Shown piece by piece: positions 25,510-32,570 of a DNA stretch of 41,486 nt. This DNA comes from Salinivirgaceae bacterium (GTDB lineage: Bacteria; Bacteroidota; Bacteroidia; Bacteroidales; SZUA-534), in NCBI GenBank assembly GCA_027858735.1, contig JAQICC010000284.1, positions 1-41,486 on the forward strand. The letters are read 5' to 3'. Each line of letters starts with the position of its first letter. Within the stretch, counting starts at the first letter, position 1. The position numbers were made by a program, and so were the translations under genes. The notes under the pieces are model-generated. The model saw nothing but the letters and a program-made list of their open reading frames with translations. It did not search any database and was not told where the DNA came from.

Positions 25510-26508
25510 TTAATTTGTGTAATAGTTTTTTAGTTTTTTCTCGAAAACCATTTTATTTACTTCGTTAATTTCATGAATAACGGCTTCCATCTTTGTTAAG
25601 CGCTTCTCTACTTCTTCAGTACTTAGTAATTCTTCATTATTTATAACAACTTTTTCAATTTTATATCCATCATTATCAAGAGTCATGGCCACTGCAGCCT
25701 CGTAATTGTCAAATACTATTACCGAAGGTAAATTGTTTATATTGTAGTGCATAACTGATTTTATTACAGCATTTTCAATATAGTCAATTTGTTCATTACC
25801 TAGATATTTGGCTGCTAGTAATAATCGTATCATATCAATAATGGCAGTCTTGTTAAAGTCCTTGTTGCTTTTTAATCGTGCATATTGTTTGTCAGTAGTA
25901 TTTTTAAATAAATCGACAAAATACGTGGGTAGTAACTCAATGTCGCCCAATTCTCCATTTTTGGCTTGTATTTTAAATTCTTTATGTGCAAGTTTTTGAT
26001 TATTTGGAATAAAACATTTCCATTTTTTCGTTCGCTTGTAAGTTTGGGTCATTGGTTTAGGCTTCCATGTAGATATAGGGCGGGTCATTAAAGGTGCCGT
26101 TAAATTTAATTTCCCCGATTCAAGTGCATAAATTATGGAGTTTATAAAATGAATATACCCTCCTCCAAGTTTTGGATGAAGTGTACTCCATAGAGTTTTT
26201 ATCTTATTTTTATCTTTGTTGGTTTTGGTTATAGGCTCGCTGGTAAGGCTATTGATATTTTTATTCTTCAAATTTTCAATAAAAGTTGGATCGAGCGATA
26301 CCGGATAATAAGTTACTTCACCGCCACTATTTGAATTATCGGAGGTATGGTAAAGAGCTTTTACGTCATGAATTGAGGTTGAATCGTTCGAGAAAGTTAT
26401 ATGGATATTAAAATCGGCTCCCCATTTCATGTCTGAAATTTCATAGCGATTCTGGGCATGTGTAATAATAGTTAATAAACTAAAAGATAGAATTAAGTAA
26501 TAACGCAT
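25510..26508 (-). CDS. Exported protein of unknown function
   Basis: I do not recognise this protein. From the ATG at 26508 it has 332 residues with a good signal peptide (MRYYLILSFSLLTIITHAQ); an ATG 12 bases upstream is also possible. The mature part starts NRYEISDMKWGADFNIHI and is Lys/Asn-rich. It has no further membrane segment, no lipobox and no known catalytic motif that I can see. The last 60 residues (TEEVEKRLTKMEAVIHEINEVN...) look like a helix or short coiled coil. It is transcribed alone towards manA; a TACATTTG promoter-like element on the minus strand at 26547-26554 lies 38 bp upstream. Likely periplasmic. Confidence 0.7.
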   Translation of the reverse strand: MRYYLILSFSLLTIITHAQNRYEISDMKWGADFNIHITFSNDSTSIHDVKALYHTSDNSNSGGEVTYYPVSLDPTFIENLKNKNINSLTSEPITKTNKDKNKIKTLWSTLHPKLGGGYIHFINSIIYALESGKLNLTAPLMTRPISTWKPKPMTQTYKRTKKWKCFIPNNQKLAHKEFKIQAKNGELGDIELLPTYFVDLFKNTTDKQYARLKSNKDFNKTAIIDMIRLLLAAKYLGNEQIDYIENAVIKSVMHYNINNLPSVIVFDNYEAAVAMTLDNDGYKIEKVVINNEELLSTEEVEKRLTKMEAVIHEINEVNKMVFEKKLKNYYTN

Positions 26509-26646
26509 ATTGTGATACATATTAGTTCATTTTGCCTTGCATTAAACAAATGTAAAAAAAGGTTTGTATTCTAGGTAACCTTTAGGGTAAATTCATTTAT
26601 TTTTAGCTAAATTAGAAGTATATATTCATCCAAATATTATTTTCAA

Positions 26647-28827
26647 ATGCATTTAAATATTGTAGGAATATTTTTCAAGTTGGCACAAGATCAACGTGTT
26701 GCAAAAAGGGCTTTTCGAGTTGCAATAATTGTTGGTATAATACTTAATATTATTAATCAATGGGAGCTTCTTATAACGCTTAACATTGGGGATATTAATT
26801 ATTTCAAGTTCTTTTTAACTTTTATGGTGCCCTATATGGTGTCAACATATTCAAGTGTAATGGCTAAGCTCAGTTTTCAAGTTGGTGAAGTAGCACCAAT
26901 GAATGCCACCTTGCGCTGTCGGGATTGTGAAGGTGAAATAATTCAACTAAACAAAGGTGAAGTAGTTCCTGAATGCGATAAGTGTATAGGAAGAACAAAA
27001 TGGATAATTATTGAAAGAGGTACATCAAGCCCCAGAGTTTTTGAGAATGATCAAGAGTCAATGGCGCTTTTTGCTGAGTTTAACCCAGCTCCAGTATTTC
27101 GGTTTGATACTCAAGGTGTGATATTAATATCGAATCCTGCTGCCAATCATGTTTTCGATCAGGATATTGTAGGTGAAGATGTACATAAGTTATTGAAAGA
27201 ATTGCTTTCATATGATTTTACCAAGATCGTAGACAGAGGTGAAATAAAATCATTTGTAGAAAAAATCAATCGCAAAACTTATCGATTTGAGATAAGAGGG
27301 GTACCAAAAATGGGAGTTTGTCAGGTTTATGGAGCTGATATTACCGAAATTTTAGAAACACGTTTAAATAATATTAGACTTTCAGCTGCTATTGAGCAAA
27401 CGTCAAATTCAATTTTAATAACAAATACAAAAGGAGATATTGTTTTAGCAAATAAGGCTTTTGAAAAGGTGACAGGTTATTCTCAAAATGAGGTTTTGGG
27501 TAAAAATCCTCGCTTTTTGAAAACCGATTTTTTGCCAAAAGAAGAATATGAAAAAATGTGGAAAACCATTACTAAAGGTGATGTTTGGCGTGGTGAGTTT
27601 CACAACCGCAAAAAAAATGGACAAACATATTGGGAAGAGGCTACCATAAGTCCGATAATTGATGAAAATGGAAAAATAATAAATTATATGGCCGTGAAGG
27701 AGGATGTGACGGAGCAAAAAGCCAATAAGCTTGAAATGCGATCGATGGCTCTTTTTGCTGAGCTTAATCCCGAACCGGTGTTCCGTTTTAATCGTGAGGG
27801 AATAATAATGAAAGCCAATCCTGCAGCAAATGAAGGATTTAATTCCGATTCAATTGTAGATTGCCATGTTTCAGAATTATTAACTTCATCGGTTGATCTC
27901 GATCTTAATAATCTTATTGGGTTAGGAGAAATAGTTACCCTTGAACAGGAAATAGGGGATAGCATTTTTAGGTTTATTTTAAGGGGATTACCAGAGCTTG
28001 ATGTTTGCCAGATTTATGGTTCGGATGTAACCTTGCGCAGGAAGGCAGAACAAAAAGTTCGTAAACAAAACGAGCATATTGCTCAAAGTATTAATTATGC
28101 AAGTAGAATTCAAAATGCCGTATTACCCTCGGGCGATAAAATTGCCGAATTAATGCCTGAGCATTTTATACTTTTTAAACCTAGAGATATAGTTAGTGGT
28201 GATTTTTATTGGATGGCTAGGAATGAAAATAAGCTAATTTTGACTGCCGCTGATTGCACCGGGCATGGTGTTCCGGGAGCTTTCATGAGCATGTTGGGCG
28301 TTTCGTTTTTAAACGAGATAGTGCTTAAAGAACGCGTAAATAAAGCGCATGAGATATTAAATAAGTTAAGAGTAAGCGTAAAATCAACTTTATCGCAATC
28401 GGGTGGTGAAAATGATACTAAAGATGGAATGGACATGGCTTTGTGTATAATTGATTATGACACCATGACTATGCAATTCGCCGGAGCATATAATCCATTA
28501 TATTTAGTCCGAAATAGTGAGTTAATACAGTATAAAGCCGATAGAATGCCTATTGGAGTGCATTTAAAGGAGAAAGCTACTTTTACGAATCATGAAATTT
28601 CATTAGAAAAAGGAGATTCGTTTTATATTTTCTCTGATGGCTATATGGATCAGTTTGGAGGAGATGAGGGGCGTAAATTTTCATCAAAAGCATTTAAGGA
28701 GTTGATTTTAAGTATGCAAGAAAAATCTATGGCGGAACAAAGAGTTATTCTTGGAGAAAACTTTAAAATGTGGCGTGGAAATCATTCTCAAATTGACGAT
28801 GTCTTGGTTATTGGAGGTAAAATATAG
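26647..28827 (+). CDS. Membrane-anchored PAS sensor with SpoIIE/PP2C-type phosphatase
   Basis: Multidomain signalling protein of 726 residues. Residues 20-75 hold two membrane segments (FRVAIIVGIILNIINQ and FFLTFMVPYMVSTY) that resemble the short NrtS nitrate/nitrite transporter. A four-Cys ribbon follows (Cys91, Cys94, Cys110, Cys113). Three PAS domains lie at about 138-233, 245-358 and 367-462; the first and third are clear duplicates (SMALFAEFNPAPVFRF / SMALFAELNPEPVFRF). A short helix (VRKQNEHIAQSINYASRIQN) leads to a SpoIIE phosphatase with metal-binding SGDFYW, AADCTGHGVPGAFMS, GMDMALCIIDY and FSDGYMDQFGG. It probably dephosphorylates an anti-sigma-factor antagonist or similar partner, in response to a cue sensed by PAS/membrane parts. 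No partner gene is adjacent. Confidence 0.85.
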   Translation: MHLNIVGIFFKLAQDQRVAKRAFRVAIIVGIILNIINQWELLITLNIGDINYFKFFLTFMVPYMVSTYSSVMAKLSFQVGEVAPMNATLRCRDCEGEIIQLNKGEVVPECDKCIGRTKWIIIERGTSSPRVFENDQESMALFAEFNPAPVFRFDTQGVILISNPAANHVFDQDIVGEDVHKLLKELLSYDFTKIVDRGEIKSFVEKINRKTYRFEIRGVPKMGVCQVYGADITEILETRLNNIRLSAAIEQTSNSILITNTKGDIVLANKAFEKVTGYSQNEVLGKNPRFLKTDFLPKEEYEKMWKTITKGDVWRGEFHNRKKNGQTYWEEATISPIIDENGKIINYMAVKEDVTEQKANKLEMRSMALFAELNPEPVFRFNREGIIMKANPAANEGFNSDSIVDCHVSELLTSSVDLDLNNLIGLGEIVTLEQEIGDSIFRFILRGLPELDVCQIYGSDVTLRRKAEQKVRKQNEHIAQSINYASRIQNAVLPSGDKIAELMPEHFILFKPRDIVSGDFYWMARNENKLILTAADCTGHGVPGAFMSMLGVSFLNEIVLKERVNKAHEILNKLRVSVKSTLSQSGGENDTKDGMDMALCIIDYDTMTMQFAGAYNPLYLVRNSELIQYKADRMPIGVHLKEKATFTNHEISLEKGDSFYIFSDGYMDQFGGDEGRKFSSKAFKELILSMQEKSMAEQRVILGENFKMWRGNHSQIDDVLVIGGKI

Positions 28828-28844
28828 AAAAATAAACCAGCCTA

Positions 28845-28877
28845 TTTGTGTCTTGCTATAAATATCCATTAAATTTG
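28845..28877 (+). promoter_or_regulatory. Bacteroidota-type promoter of the DUF2807 gene
   Basis: TTTG (-33, 28845-28848), 21 bp spacer, TAAATTTG (-7, 28870-28877) followed by C. Both boxes and the spacing fit the consensus. The expected start of transcription lies around 28883-28885, only a few bases before the ATG at 28889, which is why the ATG at 28898 is the better start. It probably also drives engB, 11 bp downstream of the DUF2807 gene. Confidence 0.7.
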
Positions 28878-28897
28878 CCAAAAATACAATGGATGTT

Positions 28898-29578
28898 ATG
28901 AGAAGAATACTTTTTATTTTTTTGTGGGTTGTTGTAATAAACTCCAATGCGAATTGTCAAATTGAGGAAAAGCTTGATGGGTTTAATAAAGTCGAGATAT
29001 TTGGGAAATTACAGGTTCGTTTAGAAAAGAGCAATTGCGACTCAATCATTATCCAATCAGGCACTTATGATGTGAGTAAGGTGAAGTTTGAAGTTGAAGA
29101 TGGGGTGCTTTCGGCAAGACTGTTATCGGAGTTTCCACCCTCAATAAAAATTAATATTACTGTAAAATTCCAAGAAATAAATTCATTGGTAGTAGGAGGT
29201 GGAGCAAAAATATACAACAGAGGTAGTATTGATTCAAAAACACTTACTATTTCAGCAAAATCGGGTTGTGAACTTGATTTGTTGGTTAATGCTGACTCTG
29301 TAATAGCAAAAGTAAATAAAGGTGCATTTGTCCGATTAACTGGCGAGAACCGCTATTTGAAAGTAAAAACTGCTACAGGGGGTGATTTTAGATCGACAGG
29401 GATGACTAATATAAATACTGATGCAATATTAAATGGTGGAACTGTTGAAATTCAAACAGCAGAAATATTGAATGCTAAAGTAAGATATGGAGGCAGTTTA
29501 AAATATGTTGAGCAACCAAAAAAAATAATTCGCAGAGAAATATTTGGTGGTAAAATTGAGAAACTTGAAGATTTTTAA
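28898..29578 (+). CDS. Exported DUF2807 (head GIN domain) protein
   Basis: Exported protein of 226 residues. Signal peptide MRRILFIFLWVVVINSNANC, then a repetitive beta structure of the DUF2807 type (FNKVEIFGKLQVRLEKSN, VGGGAKIYNRGSIDSKTL, LNGGTVEIQTAEI, VRYGGSLKYVEQP). Such proteins form a right-handed beta-solenoid, are usually periplasmic or surface-bound, and are abundant in Bacteroidota; their role is unknown. The ATG at 28889 adds three residues but would leave almost no leader behind the promoter at 28845-28877. A Cys near the end of the signal peptide (NANCQ) is not a convincing lipobox. Engb follows after 11 bp. Confidence 0.8.
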   Translation: MRRILFIFLWVVVINSNANCQIEEKLDGFNKVEIFGKLQVRLEKSNCDSIIIQSGTYDVSKVKFEVEDGVLSARLLSEFPPSIKINITVKFQEINSLVVGGGAKIYNRGSIDSKTLTISAKSGCELDLLVNADSVIAKVNKGAFVRLTGENRYLKVKTATGGDFRSTGMTNINTDAILNGGTVEIQTAEILNAKVRYGGSLKYVEQPKKIIRREIFGGKIEKLEDF

Positions 29579-29589
29579 AAATACTGACT

Positions 29590-30186
29590 ATGGAAGTTAA
29601 ATCAGCAAAATTCATTATAAGTAATACCGATTACAAGAAATGCCCTTCGCCAAGTATGCCTGAATATGCTTTTATTGGTAGATCAAATGTGGGTAAATCT
29701 TCGTTAATTAATATGCTAACCAACTACAGTAAACTAGCAAAAATATCAGGCAGACCTGGTAAAACTCAGCTTATAAATCATTTTTTAATAAATGAAAAAT
29801 GGTATTTAGTTGACTTGCCTGGATATGGGTATGCTAAGGTTTCGAAAAAGGAAAGAAATAAATGGCAATTATTTATTCAAGACTACTTACTGAAACGTGA
29901 GAATTTGTATTGTTTATTTGTATTAATCGATTCAAGATTGGAACCTCAGAAAATTGATTTGGAATTTATAAATTGGGCAGGCGAAAAAAAAATTCCATTC
30001 GCGATTGTTTTTACAAAATCAGATAAGTTGACCAACCATAAAATAGAAAGTAATTTAGCGGTTTATCAAAAAGAGTTAAATAAATTCTGGGATGAACTCC
30101 CGGTTAATTTTGTAACATCGGCAGTTGTTAAAACCGGGCGTGAAGAAATACTTGAATACATTGATGGTATTAATAGCGCTGAATAA
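29590..30186 (+). CDS. engB: Ribosome-biogenesis GTP-binding protein EngB (YihA/YsxC)
   Basis: Essential GTPase that helps mature the 50S ribosomal subunit. It has 198 residues. G motifs: GRSNVGKSSL (G1), the conserved SGRPGKTQLINHFL switch region (G2), DLPGYGYAKVSK (G3), FTKSDK (G4) and a final SAVVKTG (G5). It is co-transcribed with the DUF2807 gene (11-bp gap) and precedes prs, rplY and pth, which also serve translation and nucleotide supply. Confidence 0.95.
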   Translation: MEVKSAKFIISNTDYKKCPSPSMPEYAFIGRSNVGKSSLINMLTNYSKLAKISGRPGKTQLINHFLINEKWYLVDLPGYGYAKVSKKERNKWQLFIQDYLLKRENLYCLFVLIDSRLEPQKIDLEFINWAGEKKIPFAIVFTKSDKLTNHKIESNLAVYQKELNKFWDELPVNFVTSAVVKTGREEILEYIDGINSAE

Positions 30187-30262
30187 CAAAATATTAAATT
30201 AAATGGAATAATTATTTTGTATTTAAATGCATGAAAATCGCAATGAAATATTAATAATTTAT

Positions 30263-30270
30263 TAATTTTG
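30263..30270 (+). promoter_or_regulatory. Putative -7 promoter element for prs
   Basis: TAATTTTG followed by C fits TAnnTTTG, 44 bp before the prs ATG. I see no TTTG at the expected -33 position. Confidence 0.5.
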
Positions 30271-30314
30271 CGCCAAAATACTTTTAAACTTAAATTTCAG
30301 AAAATCAATTCCTT

Positions 30315-31253
30315 ATGTCTTTAACGGCTCCAATTAAGCTTTTCGCGGGTGAAAAAACCAAGTACTTAGCTGAAAAAATTGCTGAATGTTATGGTGTTAA
30401 CCTTGGAAGAACTAGTAAAACACGATTTAGTGATGGTGAATTCCAACCGGCTTACGAAGAAACAGTGCGTGGTTCACATGTATTTATAATTCAAAGTACT
30501 TTCCAACCAACTGAAAATCTACTTGAGTTGTTATTACTAATTGATGCGGCAAAAAGGGCGTCAGCCTACAAAATTGTTGCGGTTATTCCGTATTTTGGAT
30601 ATGCTCGCCAAGACAGAAAGGATAGGCCGAGAGTATCTATAGGAGCAAAGCTAATGGCTGACTTATTAGAAACAGCGGGTGTTTCTAGAGTAATGACAAT
30701 GGATTTACATGCCGATCAAATTCAAGGTTTCTTTAATATTCCGGTAGACCATTTGTATGCATCTTCTATTTTCGTACCCTATTTGCGCAATTTAGATCTT
30801 GAAAATTTAACTATTGCAGCTCCTGATATGGGAGGATCAAAACGAGCAAATGCATATTCAAGTCATTTAAATACGCCTGTTGTAATAAGTCACAAAAGCC
30901 GATCAAAAGCTAATGTTATTGGCGATATGAAAGTTATTGGCGATGTTAAAGATAAAAATGTTGTTATTGTTGATGATATGGTTGACACTGCCGGTACCAT
31001 AACAAAAGCAGCTGAAATAATGATGGATAGTGGAGCTAGCAGTGTAAGGGTTATGGCTACTCATGCCATTCTTTCAGGACCGGCTCATGATCGTATTCGA
31101 AAAAGTCCAATTACTGAAATGATTGTTACTAATACAATACCTTTAATGCAACAAAACGATAAAATTACTGTTTTATCGGTGGCTGATATTTTTGCTGATA
31201 CAATTAAAAGTGTTTACAATCAACGATCAATTAGCCCTAATTTTATTTTCTAA
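30315..31253 (+). CDS. prs: Ribose-phosphate pyrophosphokinase (PRPP synthetase)
   Basis: Makes phosphoribosyl pyrophosphate from ribose-5-phosphate and ATP for purine, pyrimidine, NAD, His and Trp synthesis. It has 312 residues, standard for class I enzymes. Landmarks: LFAGEKTKYLAEKIA start, FSDGEF (ribose-5-phosphate loop region), PYFGYARQDRKDRPR flexible loop, TMDLHADQIQGFFNIPVDHL, and the PRPP-binding loop VVIVDDMVDTAGT. It is followed by rplY and pth, an order common in Bacteroidota. Confidence 0.96.
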   Translation: MSLTAPIKLFAGEKTKYLAEKIAECYGVNLGRTSKTRFSDGEFQPAYEETVRGSHVFIIQSTFQPTENLLELLLLIDAAKRASAYKIVAVIPYFGYARQDRKDRPRVSIGAKLMADLLETAGVSRVMTMDLHADQIQGFFNIPVDHLYASSIFVPYLRNLDLENLTIAAPDMGGSKRANAYSSHLNTPVVISHKSRSKANVIGDMKVIGDVKDKNVVIVDDMVDTAGTITKAAEIMMDSGASSVRVMATHAILSGPAHDRIRKSPITEMIVTNTIPLMQQNDKITVLSVADIFADTIKSVYNQRSISPNFIF

Positions 31254-31276
31254 TAGTAATAATTAACTGAATTTTA

Positions 31277-31284
31277 TATATTTG
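31277..31284 (+). promoter_or_regulatory. Putative -7 promoter element for rplY-pth
   Basis: TATATTTG followed by C, a close match to TAnnTTTG, 24 bp after the prs stop and 70 bp before the rplY ATG. No good -33 box is visible. Suggests rplY-pth can be expressed apart from prs. Confidence 0.55.
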
Positions 31285-31354
31285 CAGCCGCAAATTTTAT
31301 TGTATAACGTGTGATGGGAAACTCGGTTTCAGGTAGCACATAAATTTATTTCAG

Positions 31355-31951
31355 ATGAAAACCTTTGATATTAAAGGAACAGAAAGAAAAGAAGTAGGTA
31401 AAAAATCTACTAAAGAGTTAAGAAAAAATGGTTTAGTACCCTGTGTTGTTTATGGTGGTGGAAAAAATGTTCACTTTGCTGTTGAAGCTAAGGCTTTTCA
31501 ATATTTAATTTATACTCCTAATGTGTATATTGTTAATGTTGATGTTGATGGTAAAAAATCTCAAGCCTTAATGCAAGATATTCAGTTTCATTCTGTATCT
31601 GATGAAGTTGAGCATGTTGATTTCTTAGAAATTGCAGAAGATAGACTAGTAAACATTGCAATTCCTGTAAAACTTAATGGATTAGCCGAAGGTGTTAAGC
31701 AGGGGGGTAAATTAATGCTAAAACTTCGTAAGCTTAAAGTTCGTGGTTTTGCAAAAGATTTTCCTGATACTATAGATATTGATGTTAAAGATTTAATGCT
31801 TGGAAAATCTATTAAAGTTAGCGAGCTTAATTTTGATAATTTAGAGCTGCTTGATCCTAAAAACTCAGTAGTTGCCACAGTTAGACTTACACGTAGTGCG
31901 ATGTCGGCTAAAGGTGCTGAAGGTGAAGAAGGAACAGAGGAAGCAGAATAA
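31355..31951 (+). CDS. rplY: 50S ribosomal protein L25/general stress protein Ctc
   Basis: 5S-rRNA-binding ribosomal protein of the long Ctc/TL5 type, 198 residues. The N-terminal 5S-binding domain (about 1-90) begins FDIKGTERKEVGKKSTKELR and contains LVPCVVYGG and ALMQDIQFHSVSDEVEHVDF. The second beta domain (about 95-185) contains IPVKLNGLAEGVKQGGKL. A short acidic tail (GEEGTEEAE) ends the protein. It is 13 bp upstream of pth, with its own promoter-like element at 31277. Confidence 0.94.
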   Translation: MKTFDIKGTERKEVGKKSTKELRKNGLVPCVVYGGGKNVHFAVEAKAFQYLIYTPNVYIVNVDVDGKKSQALMQDIQFHSVSDEVEHVDFLEIAEDRLVNIAIPVKLNGLAEGVKQGGKLMLKLRKLKVRGFAKDFPDTIDIDVKDLMLGKSIKVSELNFDNLELLDPKNSVVATVRLTRSAMSAKGAEGEEGTEEAE

Positions 31952-31964
31952 GAATTAAAACTAA

Positions 31965-32528
31965 ATGAAATATCTTATTACGGGTTTAGGTAATATTGGA
32001 CCTGAATATTTCAAAACCCGGCATAATATTGGATTTCAAGTATTGGACGCTTTAGCAGAAGCGTCCAATCTTGTTTTTACCGATAGCCGAAGGGCTTTTA
32101 AAACGGAGCTTAAGCATAAAGGGCGTACTTTAATTCTTATTAAGCCTACAACTTATATGAATTTAAGCGGAAAGGCTGTGAACTATTGGATGCAAAAGGA
32201 GAATATACCTCTGGAAAACCTGTTGGTAATTACGGATGATTTGGCATTGCCTTTTGGTAAAATACGTATAAAAGCTAAAGGTGGTGATGCTGGTCATAAT
32301 GGATTGAAAAGCATTAACGAAACATTAGGTACCAATGAATATGCACGTTTGCGATTTGGGATTGGAAACGAATTTGGTGCAGGACAGCAAATAAATTACG
32401 TACTTGGTGAATGGGATGAGGAAGAGCGAGCTGCAAAGGATGAACGTGTAAAAAAATGTGTAGAAGCTATTTTGTCGTTCCCCAGAATAGGTATTCAACG
32501 TACCATGAATCAGTTTAATAACAAATAG
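31965..32528 (+). CDS. pth: Peptidyl-tRNA hydrolase
   Basis: Cleaves peptidyl-tRNA released from stalled ribosomes, recycling tRNA. It has 187 residues. [18 protein letters not shown] contains Asn10 and the catalytic His20. [33 protein letters not shown] and [25 protein letters not shown] complete the substrate site. It is co-transcribed with rplY (13-bp gap). In related genomes an S4 RNA-binding gene usually follows; here a large exported protein is inserted between them. Confidence 0.95.
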   Translation: MKYLITGLGNIGPEYFKTRHNIGFQVLDALAEASNLVFTDSRRAFKTELKHKGRTLILIKPTTYMNLSGKAVNYWMQKENIPLENLLVITDDLALPFGKIRIKAKGGDAGHNGLKSINETLGTNEYARLRFGIGNEFGAGQQINYVLGEWDEEERAAKDERVKKCVEAILSFPRIGIQRTMNQFNNK

Positions 32529-32570
32529 TGTAATTCTGATTTTAGCAAGTAAAACAGCTTGCCAAAATAC

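Noticed and set aside
27400-27720. LOV photoreceptor domain in the middle PAS
   Set aside because: The LOV signature GxNCRFLQ is replaced by GKNPRFLK; the photoactive Cys is absent.
31280-31295. TTTGC-AGCC-GCAAA hairpin as an L25 autoregulatory leader
   Set aside because: Its left arm overlaps the predicted -7 box, so it would not be in the transcript if that promoter is used.
31588-31878. Long minus-strand frame inside rplY
   Set aside because: Ser/Leu-rich shadow of the coding frame; the plus-strand L25 protein is unmistakable. The same holds for frames opposite dnaB, korA and the phosphatase gene.
32545-32562. GCAAG/CTTGC hairpin between pth and the exported gene as a terminator or a fourth MITE end
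   Set aside because: Only 5-bp arms, no T-run, and no further similarity to the element ends.
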